From: Ehretia macrophylla
Lineage: Eukaryota > Streptophyta > Magnoliopsida > Boraginales > Ehretiaceae
Direction of reading: 5' to 3'
DNA length: 64,000 nt
NCBI GenBank assembly: GCA_037974665.1
Contig: CM075771.1
Location: forward strand, 22,083,425-22,147,424
Shown here: one piece after another, positions 35,498-46,984 of the stretch
How positions within the stretch are numbered: the first letter of the stretch is position 1
Layout: every line of letters starts with the position of its first letter
Notes under the pieces: model-generated
Databases searched by the model: none
What the model was told of the DNA's origin: nothing
Seen by the model: the letters and a program-made list of their open reading frames with translations, nothing else
Made by a program: the position numbers and the translations under genes

Positions 35498-36186
35498 GGA
35501 ACTAATAGAGACTGCCTACTGCGGTTTTGATCAAACATCGACTAGAAACATTGAACACCGTATTTTGCTATTCTAAAGACTAGCTGAACTGTCTGGAGGT
35601 GAATGATGCGTTTTTTTCTTATCATTTAAGGTCATATAAAAATTTCGGAGCAAATAACAGATGCCTGTAACCAGTATACCTTGGAAGATAATTTATTCTG
35701 GTGCTAAGGTTTAGAACTATATATTGGTCATCTATTTCCTTCTTATTGAGGTCATCCTCAAGAAATTTTATTTTGTATCGCATGCAAGTAAACAATAATT
35801 TAAATTATCTTTCAAAATAAGGCACGCCTGCTTTAGTGTTCCTAAAATAAAACATTGTTTTGGCCGCAAATAAGTTTCATCTATTTCCTTTTTATATGTT
35901 GTCATTCCTCAAGAAATTTTTATAATTGTGTCTCGTAGAAGTGACGGGTGCATCTTAATATGAGTCAGGACTACAACTCTTACTGATCATCCTAAGTATA
36001 ATTGAAAATATCATGTTATTTTTAGTTCGTAAAACCAATTATATCTTATAGCCTCCACTAATTTGATTTCTAAAATTAACCATTTTAGTCCTTACTAATT
36101 TTCCTCTCTAGAACCATCTTAGTTCTCTTTAACAAAACATTCTAGATTCGTTTTTAATTGTGGATTTTAGTAATCAATAATTTAAA
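35498..36186 (+). promoter_or_regulatory. Distal upstream region of the second SUPERMAN-like gene, with duplicated segment
   Basis: 35821-35900 and 36606-36690 share a segment starting GGCACGCCTGCTTTAGTGTT and including AACATTGTTTTG. The two copies lie 785 bp apart, on either side of the MITE at 36187-36552. The rest is AT-rich without recognisable elements. Confidence 0.5.
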
Positions 36187-36552
36187 GGGTTAAATACTTG
36201 CTATAGTCCCTACACTATGGCCGTTGAGAACTTTTAGTTCCTTGACTTTTAAAATAAACTTTTTAGTCCCTAAACTATGGACGTTAAGAACTTTTAATCT
36301 ATTGACTTTTAAAGTGAACCTCTTAGTCCCTGGAGTTATATCAATGAGATGTCGTTAATCTTGGATGAAATTGATATCTAGAACTAATGGCGTGGCGTCT
36401 CACTAGTATAACTTTAGGGACTAAAAAGTTCATTTTAAATGTCGAGGGACTAAAAATTTCCAACGACTATAGTCTAGAGACTAAAAAAATTTATTTTAAA
36501 AATTAAGAGACATACTAAAAGTTCCCAACATGCATAGTCCAAGTATTAACCC
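36187..36552. mobile_element. Palindromic (foldback-type) MITE upstream of SUPERMAN-like gene
   Basis: The left end GGGTTAAATACTTGCTATAG and the right end, reversed GGGGGTTAATACTTGGACTA, are inverted. Both arms contain tandem copies of a motif like TTTTAGTCCCTAAACTATGG or its inverse. The middle, near 36340-36400, is the loop. No coding capacity. The right edge is about 150 bp before the gene's ATG. Target duplication was not resolved. Confidence 0.65.
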
Positions 36553-36703
36553 CCAACTTGAAAAGGGAGATTAAACATTGTTTTAGTGTTCTTAATTTAA
36601 AACATGGCACGCCTGCTTTAGTGTTCTTAATTTAAAACATTGTTTTGTCCACATATAAATTTGATTACCTCTTTTTGTTCCGGGACGACCTCTTCCCTTT
36701 CCC

Positions 36704-37309
36704 ATGGCTCTCAAACCCCCCAACTTGAAAAGAGAGATTAAACCTACTGCCAAGGAATTAGGAAAAAGTGACCAAGTAGCATTGACTTGTGGTGAACAAA
36801 GTTCAGGCCGTGTTAAGTCGTATAGATGTACTTTTTGTAGAAGATTTTTCTCTAATTCACAGGCTTTGGGAGGCCACATGAACATTCACAGAAAAGATAG
36901 GGCAAAGCTCAAAGAACTCTCTGCTGATAATCTGCTTTCATTGGGCATCGCAAGAAAGGATCCTTCTGATTATCAATCTCCAGCTATTGCCAACGATGAG
37001 TTGTTCCAATTACAATCCAAAGAAGAAAAAAGTTGCCCAAAGAAAAGGCCGTACCATTTATCTGAAGAACTTAGTTCTAATATTCCTAAGGAGGGTGTTG
37101 ATGATCTCTTGCAACTGTCCTTGTTCGCCGACACAACATCTACAAGAAGTTATGAAGAGGTAAGCAATTGTACTGGTAGGCAAGTAGGAGAAAATGTGCC
37201 GTTAGGTACTCGTGGATCACACACACAATTGGATTTGGAGCTTCGGTTAGGGCCAGAACCTCATGAGACTTTTAGCAAGGGGGTAGATGTCATCCACTCT
37301 AACGTTTAA
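36704..37309 (+). CDS. SUPERMAN-family C2H2 zinc-finger protein with EAR motif
   Basis: Intronless gene for a 201-residue predicted nuclear repressor. The single C2H2 finger (about residues 42-64, [20 protein letters not shown] then NIH) has the plant QALGGH core and is followed by RKDRAKLKE. The C-terminal [11 protein letters not shown] is an EAR-type motif. A basic KKRPYHL patch is at about 112. Finger wording ([18 protein letters not shown]) resembles TAC1/ZFP10-like members, but the exact orthologue is not clear. The N-terminal coding bases 36718-36743 are a near-perfect copy of 36551-36576 upstream. An (AT)26 run begins ten bases after the stop codon, in the presumed 3' UTR. Confidence 0.88.
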   Translation: MALKPPNLKREIKPTAKELGKSDQVALTCGEQSSGRVKSYRCTFCRRFFSNSQALGGHMNIHRKDRAKLKELSADNLLSLGIARKDPSDYQSPAIANDELFQLQSKEEKSCPKKRPYHLSEELSSNIPKEGVDDLLQLSLFADTTSTRSYEEVSNCTGRQVGENVPLGTRGSHTQLDLELRLGPEPHETFSKGVDVIHSNV

Positions 37310-37315
37310 TTAAGT

Positions 37316-37318
<3 letters not shown>

Positions 37319-37370
<52 letters not shown>
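37319..37370. repeat. (AT)26 microsatellite in presumed 3' UTR
   Basis: Uninterrupted 52-bp AT repeat starting ten bases after the TAA of the SUPERMAN-like gene. Self-complementary, so the transcript could form a strong hairpin there. Confidence 0.95.
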
Positions 37371-37375
<5 letters not shown>

Positions 37376-38914
37376 GCCTTTAATTTGGAGAAATTTTGCA
37401 GTAGAAACTGCGAAAACTTTTTCTTCACCAGTCCTTACTTTCAAGATATACAAGCCGCTTAAAGCCTTCAACTTGGCTCCTATTACTAGTTCTATCTTCT
37501 TCGTCGAAACATATTAATTTTCAGTGATTTTTATACTTCCCTTTTAGTGCCGCCGTTACAAAACCATACCGGGTACGTATATATCTGAAATGTTTTAATC
37601 TTCATGTTAAATTAAGTGCAGATTTGAAATTCTTTACTCAGTTGTTCGAAAGGAAAATTGGAACCCTTATTTGAAGGGAAAAAAATAAAAAAATAAAATC
37701 ATGCACGAGAAGGGCTTAATTTTTATGGCTATGATATCAAACCAATATATATAGAAGCATGTATATTTGTGGCATTAATCTCAAGTAATAAATTTGTTGT
37801 CTCATCGGCTTTGCCAGGTAACAATATCATGAAACTTTGTTGTTGTTGTGAGGAACAATAAGTGTAATCAATTTAGTGATTGAAGATTTTACTAATCGCT
37901 TTATAGGCAAATTAATTCAATTAAAATGGACTTAAGGTATCAATTTTGCTTAGACAAATTAGTAAATGTACCCTTTTACATAGAAATTCTAGTTAGGTGT
38001 TGATGATGGAGCTTCATTTAGGTCAGTTTTGGAAGTTTTATGGAGTAATCGAAGTATATATAGCCCATGTCACACCATTTTTTTGGGTCTATTCGTAAAA
38101 TTTTGGAGTATTAGAAATTATAGGTAGTTGACGCGTCTCTAGATAAAACTCTTTTCATTCATTAAAGTTTTCTAACAACATTGTGATTTTGATAAATAGT
38201 TGATCTACTTCTGAAGTTAAGTTACTGATTATGGTTATCTTTGGATTATTGGAGTTGCTCAAGTTCGAATTTTGTCTTGTTGCATCTAATAATTCATGTG
38301 AATACTTTTTTTCTTCCTTTTTTCTTTCTTCTGAGTTAGGTACGTTTAATTTATATCGAATCCACTCTAGAACTATAAACACGTAGTATAGCGGCTATCC
38401 CAACATATATTTCAAGCCAAACAATATTTGTGATAAGAGAATATATATTCAAATTTAAAAAATTTAACCACGATAATTTGTTACTAGACCACTCAACTCA
38501 AGCTTTGGAGCAATCTATCCATGCATATCAATCTTTCTTTTACCGGATCTCAGAAAATGTATGTTCGGATTCTATGATTGGAAGCGAGGACGACTGATGA
38601 TGGGTTAAGAACTCTCGTTAAGCCTGATTGGAAAGACTGTTCTTAAACCTCTGTTCCAGCTACACTGAAACAACTAGCTAGCCTTCTGATCCAAATTTTA
38701 GGCCGTTTAGCCCAATAATCACTTTCATCGCTCTTTTTATTGAGCAAATATGTATATAAGTGATCTGTTGTTATTTCTTGTTTTAGATGCCCATTAATAC
38801 TATTGCTAATATAACTTCAATTCTTTCTAGACTTGCCAAAAACTAAGGTGAAGAAAGGTATAAATTTTTTAAGCTTTTAAGTCTAAGAAATGAGCTGTTA
38901 CTAATTGGTAAAAG

Positions 38915-38916
<2 letters not shown>
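37371..38916. other. Intergenic, no gene recognised
   Basis: AT-rich sequence downstream of the zinc-finger gene. The first part is presumably its 3' UTR. Nothing else supported. Confidence 0.5.
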
Positions 38917-38976
<60 letters not shown>

Positions 38977-38995
38977 AAAAAAAGAAAAAAAAAGA
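38917..38995. repeat. (TA)n followed by T-run and A-rich run
   Basis: About 22 TA units, then about 16 T, then an A-rich stretch. Simple sequence, likely polymorphic. Confidence 0.9.
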
Positions 38996-39950
38996 AATAT
39001 AGTATATAATGCCTAAATCATCTAAGATTTAAAAACAATTTAATTGGCTCTGATTCATGACATAACAATATCTGAATTTATTAAATATTTACCGACAAAA
39101 AGAAAGACAACACAATCTCAAGCTGGTAGAACGAATTAAGGAATTTGCCAATTAACGAGCGAAAGGAAACGGTTAGGAATGGAGACTCCGCAACCAACAA
39201 TGTGGCCAACGGGGTTGACGAGCTTCCCCAAAATTGTGTAATTGTCTTAATTTTTTATTATACTTTAATTTCTCATAGCCATATATGAATGATATTCTGA
39301 ATCCCCAATGCCAATTGTGTAATTAAAGGATATTGAAGATTGACAACTTGGCATTTTACTTTTCTCTTCACAGAAAATTCATTCACTAGCTCATTGCACT
39401 AAAGCTAAATTAGGTGTTTATATCTCTAAAGTTACAATCACATCTCCTGTCAATACCGGACACACCATTATACCCTATTTAAAAACGTTATATTGAATAA
39501 CCTATAGCTAGCAGCGATCGAATTCCCCCGACAGCTTTTTGCTATTCTTATAGATCATGGAACTTTCTTTATTTGATATGACACGTCACAGCAACATAAT
39601 GCTTAAGTTGATCCCTACCACTAATAGGAGCAACCCCCAAAGGAAAAATCAAGAAAATGGAAAGTGACAACAAAAGACAAGAAGGAAAGTAAATAAAGAA
39701 GAATATTTAACAGAAATGGGGAAAAATGATTATTATAGAAATAGTTTCATCTAATTAAAGATTTGAATGGGAAATAAAGTGTTTTCCATTTTTTCCTTTT
39801 TTTTTTTTTTTTTTTAAACTTATGGTGTGAAAAGCCAACCCCGCAAGACTTTGAGTAGACGAATTATGTATACAAAGGTCAACATAACCTCTCAACTAGT
39901 AGGAGAGATTGACGCCCATTAGCTAAGATTACATCCACCTTTTGAGAAAC
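38996..39950. other. Intergenic / distal promoter of the DUF604 gene
   Basis: AT-rich sequence with a T-run at about 39798-39816. No gene or transposon ends seen. Confidence 0.5.
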
Positions 39951-39960
39951 TTATAAAAAG
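39951..39960 (+). promoter_or_regulatory. Probable TATA box of the DUF604 glycosyltransferase gene
   Basis: TTATAAAAAG lies about 135 bp before the ATG. Transcription would be expected to start about 30 bp downstream, near 39985-39990, leaving a leader of about 100 bp. Assigned by sequence and position only. Confidence 0.5.
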
Positions 39961-40091
39961 CCAATCAAAGCGAAGCGAGAAAGTAGCTCTCCAATTTATA
40001 GAATCGCTCCAAAGGTGTTTGATTTTCAGTGAAACACATCCTCTTAGAGCTTCCCACATTCATAACGTCTCTATCCTCACACAAAAGAAAA

Positions 40092-42825
40092 ATGTCTCAA
40101 ACACTTAATACCATTCAGGACCCTCTTAAACCCTGGAAATTCCCATCAGTCCCACCCATAAAAGTCACTGAAATTTTCATAACTTTCATGAAAGGGTTTT
40201 TAGCCATCTGTCTTGTAGCTTCCATCTCTCTCATTTCCTATTCAGCCTTCTCAAACCACACGAATTGGTTTAGCTGTTTAGAGTGTGATGAATCCTACAT
40301 TAGTACGAGGTTTAGTTTAAATGTAGAAGATTATGGAAAAACAAACCTATCGCATATTCTTTTTGGCATTGGAGGGTCAGCCAAGACTTGGAACAAACGG
40401 AGGCATTATTGTGAATTATGGTGGAAACCTGATATTACACGAGGATTTGTATGGCTTGACGAAGAGCCACCTAGCAACGAGCCGTGGTCGGAGACTTCAC
40501 CACCCTATAAAGTCTCCGAGGACACATCTAAGTTCAAATACACATGTTCGTATGGTTCAAGGTCAGCGGTCCGCATTGCACGTATAGTAAAAGAGAGTTT
40601 TCAATTAGGTTTAGATAATGTAAGGTGGTTTGTGATGGGTGATGATGATACAGTGTTCTTTACGGAGAATTTGGTTACTGTTTTGGCAAAATATGATCAT
40701 AATCAAATGTATTATATTGGTGGAATTTCTGAGAGTGTTGAGCAAGATGTGGTACACTCGTACACCATGGGTTATGGTGGTGGAGGTTTTGCCATTAGTT
40801 ATCCTTTGGCGGCTGAACTTGTGAGGGTTTTGGACTCGTGCATCGATCGATATGCATCGTTTTATGGCTCTGATCAGAAAATTGGGGGCTGCATGGGTGA
40901 GATTGGTGTTTCTCTCACTAGAGAGCTTGGCTTTCATCAGGTAAATTAAATTCCGAGCATTGGACAAAGAGTAATATAAAACATTACTTTAAAATTCCGC
41001 ATTCTGTATTTGTTATGATAGTTATGAAAATTGAAATTATTGATTCTCTATGTTATAGGTTGATATACGAGGAAACCCATACGGACTACTAGCAGCGCAC
41101 CCATTGGCGCCCTTAGTATCGCTCCATCACTTGGATTATGTCCAGCCATTGTTTCCTGGAATGAGTCGAATTGACTCGGTGAAGAAGCTAGTCGAGGCCT
41201 ACAAGTCTGATCCCAGTCGTGCAGTGCAACACACCTACTGTTATGACCTTCGTCGAAATTGGTCAGTTTCAATTGCTTGGGGCTACACTGTGCAATTGTA
41301 TCCCACTTTGTTGACGGCCAAGGATTTGGTAACGCCATTGCAGACATTTCTATCATGGAGATCTTGGAGTCAAGAACCTTTCACATTTAATACAAGAACT
41401 ATCAGCCTAGCACCCTGTGAGAGGCCAATTATTTACTACTTCGATGGTATTCAGGACCTTGAGAATCATCAGACGTTGACATCGTATAAAAGGCCTAATC
41501 CTGATCACTTTAATTATAATCGATGCCACAGAGAAGACTATGCAGCTGCTCTATCAGTACAGATGTTCAATGTCACAGCAGCAATTTTAGAGCCTCAAGT
41601 ATGGACGAAGGTACGCATTAATCTTCGTAGCTTTTTTTTTTTTTTCTCTCTCGTGCGCTTTATGTTTAACTTCTGCTATATATTTAAAAAAGCCTCTAAC
41701 ATGAAAACTTTTAGGGAAAAAAAAAAAAAAAAACTAACTTGGAATGAAAACTAAGTATAATAAAAAGAGGTGGTGAAAAGTTGGATAGATTTCATATATC
41801 TTCATCGATTTTCAATCTCTACATGATGATTGCGATCAGTAATAAACCAATAATTCTAGTTATTTGGGATGCTTTAAGACAATGTCCTGTTTCCTGGCAC
41901 TATATCAACTCTCGTGCAATGATCCAAGCCCAATTACTAATTGTCTAATACATTGAGCCTAATTAAGTGAACCAAAATGTTTAAACCTATGTTAATAATG
42001 ACAAGCCAAGTCATTTTAAACTGAACCGACAAATGGTCAGAACTTCATCTACTGAGAGATCCACTAAAAATTATATATTTTACAAAATTAATGTGGAATG
42101 AAATGCCATCTCGTAAGGTCTGATTCAGGAAGTTTACAAAATTTCATTATATACTTCTCTTAGATGTTAATTAAATCTATGATTTCTTTTTTATGGAAGA
42201 AGTATAATTAACTATCTTCCGTATGACATGCTTTTTCCAAACCTGCCGATCAAAAGGGAGGACTTTTGAGTTTGGTGAAGCTAAGTGTAAAGCTATGCTT
42301 CAACTTTGTATTCGATCAGTCAAAAAGCAAATCTAAGTAGATGATTGTAGGCAGCTAAATATTTTAGTGGCATAAGGTGATTGGTTCATACTCCAACCTT
42401 TTCATGCATGCTTTTGACTTTGTTATTTTGATGATTTACAACGTGAGGCCGACGAACAAATTATAGATGTTTATGTGCATCCCACAATCTGTTCCTCAAT
42501 TATCTGCGAAAATTGTTGCCCCGTCCTTTCAAACATGCTCCTGTTATCATTCAGACTTTGATAGTGATAAAAATTAATTGATTAAATGTTAAATTAATGT
42601 TTCTTAGTTAATATATGAATTGAATTGAATTGTATGCTTAGTTGAATTGAATCAACGAAGCTAAATAATTTTAAAATTAGCGACACTTGCACGTATTTAA
42701 TTGACTCATAATCTAATGAACAGGCACCACGTAGGCAATGCTGCGAGATAATGAATGGGGTGGACGGTGTTGCACAGGTCAGAATTAGGGGCTGCAATCG
42801 ATGGGAATCTGTGACACCGCCATAG
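40092..42825 (+). CDS. DUF604 / Fringe-related (GT31-like) glycosyltransferase, Golgi type II membrane protein
   Basis: Three exons, 40092-40940, 41059-41610 and 42724-42825, join in frame with GT-AG borders to give 500 residues ending in TAG. A single hydrophobic anchor (about residues 35-54, FLAICLVASISLISYSAF) after a short N-terminus predicts a type II Golgi protein. WFVMGDDDTVFF around residue 184 carries the DxD-type metal/nucleotide-sugar site. GYGGGGFAISYPLA, HPLAPLVSLHHLDY and the C-terminal APRRQCCE...VRIRGC are typical of the plant DUF604 family. Donor sugar and acceptor are unknown. Start choice: the frame is open upstream, but the first ATG is 40092, in a good context (AAAAATGTCTC). 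Intron 2 (about 1.1 kb) contains T- and A-runs. Confidence 0.92.
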
Positions 42826-44307
42826 AAGCTTTGATATTTAAACTTAACACCCTTACACGTTGGTTGACTTCTGATTAAACCCTCGTCATGCATGAATACC
42901 ATGAGGAAATTTTTTTTTTTTTTTTTCCTGAATTGGGAGCACGCTAAAGATGAATGAATATCACCTTCGGCGACTCCGAACATTGACACATGTATTGTAT
43001 ATTCACGTTCGTGCTACTTTCTAATTATATTATTATTTTTTTTGTGCTTCTGATTTTCTTTTTCTTATTATCACGGATATGCGACTTCAATGTAATTCAA
43101 GAACTTTAAAAAAATTAATTTTCCATGACGAATTGGTTCAACAAGTTCAATTACAAGTACATCAATACCTTAAGTCTAATCTATCAAATATTTAAACCCG
43201 TATTGGCATTTGATTTAATTTGAAATTCCATCTGTAGCTTGTTGAGGGAGTAACTGGTCCGATTCATTTAGACGGATGACTTAAGTTTATTCTTGTAGTC
43301 ATATTCAAGTTGAAGCTTTTAAATCATGATTAAGTTCACATCTAAAATTGAATATTTCAGATATAAATTTTAGGAGTACAATTTTTAACTAAAGATATAA
43401 GCTTATATAATCGGGTCATTTTAGTTAAAAATTATATGCATTACGACACACCTATAACCGAATGGAAACTGTTGGAATACACATAAATTTGCCAAGCAAT
43501 AAAAACTTTTGTGATACATATATATATATATATATATATACATTTGGTAATTCTATGATTCGAAATAGAAAAAGGATAACCTCACTCCAACTTTTATATC
43601 CTACACTCTATTCTTACAACTCAAGTTTAATTAATAATATCGATCAAAATTGTTCTTACAAATCAAGTTCAATAATATCGATCAAAATAGTTAGAATCTC
43701 TAATTTTTAACACTTGATAGTTATTTTTTGCTATAACATAGCAGCATTAATCGTTATCCCAATATTAAATTATAATTTCATTTGTTAATTATACAACATC
43801 AATTTTTTGGCACCTATAACTTTATATTCACATGAACCTCGCACGGGTTATTACAAGAAATTCTTTCATTCGCATATTTATTATTTGTGCCTTTAGAAAA
43901 AAACTTTGCTTTATCTCCTACGATTTTTCCTCTTATATATGCACTAAATTATTTGAAGCCCAATAAGATGGATGTTGCATTGATGTGTCTCTTCATAAAG
44001 TCATCATCCTGAAAATTAGATGGCCTAACATTGATGCAACACAGAATCATCAATCATCATGGGGTATATTGGAAAAGCTGTTGAACCAAGAACCAAGAAC
44101 CAAGACAAAATCAATCTAGACCAGGCCAAATGTGGCCAAAGAACTTCAGACACATTTTGTAACGTTAACAGATCTAATGCCGTGTTCTACTGCTCATAAT
44201 TTGACAGCTAGTAGATAATCTAAGAGTTTCTATTCAACATAAGTAGATCCCTTTTCCCACAGCGCCGCGGTCAACCCCCAAGTGTAATTGGAGAATTACA
44301 AGATTAA
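42826..44307. other. Intergenic, no gene recognised
   Basis: AT-rich. It contains a TA microsatellite at about 43518-43541, and TTAATAATATCGATCAAAAT-like sequence repeated about 47 bp apart near 43635 and 43670. Part of the first segment is the 3' UTR of the DUF604 gene. Confidence 0.5.
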
Positions 44308-44716
44308 AGGTTTTGGATAAATAGTCTTTATTATTTATAAATTTTAAATAAATAATTTTTATTGTTTTAAAAGTTATGCCGTTAGTTTTTATTGTTTTAA
44401 AAAATTCTACCAATAGTCTTCATTGTTTTAAAAGTCATTCAGTTAGTTTTTATTATTTGTAAAAGTCTTTCCATTAGTTCTCAATATTTGTAAATGTATT
44501 TACAAATATTGAGGACTAATGGAGAGATTTTTGCAAATAATGAGGACTAATGAAGAAACTTTTATAAATAATAAGGACTAACTAAATGACTTGTGAAACA
44601 ATAGGGACTATTGGGGAAACTTTTACAAATAAGAACGACTAACTGAGTGACTTTTGAAACAATGGGAACTATTTGTCAAAATTTTATAAACAATAGGGAC
44701 TATTTGTGAGATTTTC
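44308..44716. mobile_element. Foldback/palindromic MITE-like element
   Basis: Two long inverted arms meet at about 44495. At the centre CCATTAGTTCTCAATATTTG pairs with CAAATATTGAGGACTAATGG. Both arms are made of repeated segments like TTTTTATTGTTTTAAAAGT or the inverse ACTTTTGAAACAATGGGAAC. The outer ends, TAGTCTTTATTATTTATAAA and, reversed, TAGTCCCTATTGTTTATAAA, are complementary. No coding capacity. Target duplication not identified. Confidence 0.65.
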
Positions 44717-45526
44717 CCTTTGAATGAATATCATATCGTTATAAATTTTATTTGATATTTGATTGATTTTGTAATATATGTTGGAGCATCTCATAACAAT
44801 CCAAAGTTTATATTTACCCTTAGAGTGAATTTAATGTGAATTTATTAAAATAAATATTTGGTTATAAAAAGAGATACGACTTAGATCTTATTATAATATC
44901 GTAATGTTATAAATAAAATTTATTTGTCGTAAATTTTTGATATCATTTTATTATAATTATATTAATAATTTATAATTATTATATATTTTTTTATAATATA
45001 ATAACGTGATAAGTAAATTCATTTTCGAACCGAAGCCACGTTCTACTGCTCATCATTTGACAGCTAACAGTATCTAAATAACACAAGTAGATCCTTGGTA
45101 CCACAACGTGGGGGTCAGGCCTCGACTGTAGTAGTCTCTCCTCTCTGCAACAGATAAAGAAAACAAAACAAAGACCAGAATAATAATAATTATTATTATT
45201 TAAAATAATAACTTATCAATAGTTTTCTCAACTCCACCCGCAACAAACCTAGGCTGTCAAATTCCCGCGCTCATCTCTCTCCATATCCAACTGTCCGAAC
45301 GCGTCTTTCAACCTATCATCTCCCCCGTCCGTGAAGATCCTTCCAAGCTCTCGCCCTCCCCATCCACCCGCAACCCTTCATATATTATCCATTTTCCACT
45401 TCATCCTCCATCAAAGATCCCTAAAAGCACATATTCATTAAAAGTTACGTTACATCAATAGCCTGATTAGTGAGGGAACAAGCAAGGAATTGAACTGCAC
45501 GAAAGTCGTTGCGCGTGCATTACCTC
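44717..45526 (+). promoter_or_regulatory. Upstream region and leader of the PSI/DUF668 gene
   Basis: The last 300 bp are C/T-rich (TCTCTCCATATCC, CCTCCCCATCCACCC), as is common in plant promoters and leaders. A likely TATA-like TTCATATATTATCC lies near 45376. Exact start site cannot be fixed. Confidence 0.4.
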
Positions 45527-46984
45527 ATGGTTGCTTCCACAAGCATGGGTTGGCTCACAGGAATGAGCAATCGTGTTGGTGGAAATCCCAAGAATCCGCG
45601 TTCCTCAACCGTGGAGCAGAAAACACCCAACCATTTAGGGATTCTTGCATTTGAGACAGCGAAAATCATGTCAAGATTGGTTTCTCTATACAAAGCTCTA
45701 TCTGACGATGAGATACAAAAGCTAAGAAATGAGGTAATGAAGTCTGAAGGGGTTGCGTATTTGAATTCAAAAGATGAAGGCTTTCTTTTAAGCCTTGCTT
45801 GTGCAGAGAGGCTTGAGGATCTTGATAAAGCTGCAACAGCCGTGGCTCGGTTAGGCCAGAAATGCAAAGATTTCGGCCTGAACAAGTTTGATTTTGTTTA
45901 TACTGATCTTAAATTGGGGATCATAGATTTCGAAAAGTTGGATTACGGGTCGAAAGATACTGAGAAGAGAGTTGAGAAAATGGAGAAGTTGATAGCAACC
46001 ACATCAAGTCTGTATGCATCTTCCGAGACTTTATCAGAATTGGAGGTATCTGATAGGAAGCTAAAGGAATTGAAAAGAAAGGCGCCAATGCAGCTGCAGA
46101 AGGCGAATTTTGATCTCTTCAATCGGAAACTTGAGCACCAGAGGAAACAGGTTCGGCATTTTAGAGAGATTTCATTGTGGAGCAAGACGTTTGATAAGAG
46201 TGTTGGCCTTATGGCACATATAGTCTGCATTATCTTTGCCAGAATTTGCAATGTATTTGGCCCTTATGTTCCAATTATCCCCTTATTTTCATTGCGTAGT
46301 ATACCTTCATCTCATCAGAAAGACATTATCTGGATTCAACCCGAGTTTCGGCTCATTGCACCAACAAAGGAACACATGTGTGCACGCTCGGGACCAATTC
46401 AAGCCACCTCCGCCAAGCCTAGTTTGGTCCGTTTTCACCGCACCGAATCAATCTTTACTGTGTTCGAAAACGACGAAATTGGATCCGAAAAAGTTTCCCA
46501 GAATATCAACAGGGTGTTTCACGCAGCAGGGCCGTGGACAGTGGGTGGTTCAGGGCTTGCCATACGATACGCTAATGTGATTCTAGTGGTAGACAAGTAT
46601 CTGGATTCAAATGCGTCAATAGGCCATCATGACCGTGATGCTTTGTACCAAATGCTGCCAGAGAATCTGAAGACGGCAGTAAGATCAAAGTTGAGCAAAA
46701 ATATGATCAAATGTGCGGATGAGGATGATGATGATGATGAGTTGCTCGCAGAGGGTTGGAGGGAAGCTCTGAAAGAGATAATGAGGTGGCTTTCGCCGAT
46801 TGCGCGTAATACCATCAAGTGGCAGATGGAGAGGAATGTTGAGAAGATGATGTTTGATCCGAAGCCATCAGTGTTGCTGTTGCAGACCTTGCATTTTGCT
46901 GATAAAGAGAAAACTGAAGCTGCCATTGCTGAGGCCTTGGTTGGTTTGAGTTGCATATATAGGTATGAGAATCGCCAATCATGA
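45527..46984 (+). CDS. PSI-like protein with DUF3475 and DUF668 domains
   Basis: Intronless gene for 485 residues. The N-terminal part (about 35-95; LGILAFETAKIMSRLVSLYK, LLSLACAERLEDLDKAA) is the DUF3475 domain. The C-terminal part (about 331-440; AGPWTVGGSGLAIRYANVIL, DALYQMLPENLKTAVRSKL) is DUF668. This pair defines the plant PSK-SIMULATOR (PSI) family, linked genetically to growth and phytosulfokine responses; biochemical activity is unknown. A coiled-coil-prone stretch (EVSDRKLKELKRKAPMQLQK) lies between. An acidic run DEDDDDDELL interrupts the DUF668 region. The frame is open six codons upstream, but the first ATG is 45527. Unlike full PSI1 proteins there is no long N-terminal extension. 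Confidence 0.9.
   Translation: MVASTSMGWLTGMSNRVGGNPKNPRSSTVEQKTPNHLGILAFETAKIMSRLVSLYKALSDDEIQKLRNEVMKSEGVAYLNSKDEGFLLSLACAERLEDLDKAATAVARLGQKCKDFGLNKFDFVYTDLKLGIIDFEKLDYGSKDTEKRVEKMEKLIATTSSLYASSETLSELEVSDRKLKELKRKAPMQLQKANFDLFNRKLEHQRKQVRHFREISLWSKTFDKSVGLMAHIVCIIFARICNVFGPYVPIIPLFSLRSIPSSHQKDIIWIQPEFRLIAPTKEHMCARSGPIQATSAKPSLVRFHRTESIFTVFENDEIGSEKVSQNINRVFHAAGPWTVGGSGLAIRYANVILVVDKYLDSNASIGHHDRDALYQMLPENLKTAVRSKLSKNMIKCADEDDDDDELLAEGWREALKEIMRWLSPIARNTIKWQMERNVEKMMFDPKPSVLLLQTLHFADKEKTEAAIAEALVGLSCIYRYENRQS

Noticed and set aside
40029-40091. Upstream extension of the DUF604 protein by 21 codons
   Set aside because: The extension begins with GTG, not ATG. The first ATG is at 40092 and fits the family's short N-terminus.
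45509-45526. Six-codon N-terminal extension of the DUF668 protein
   Set aside because: It would start with TTG; the first ATG is 45527.
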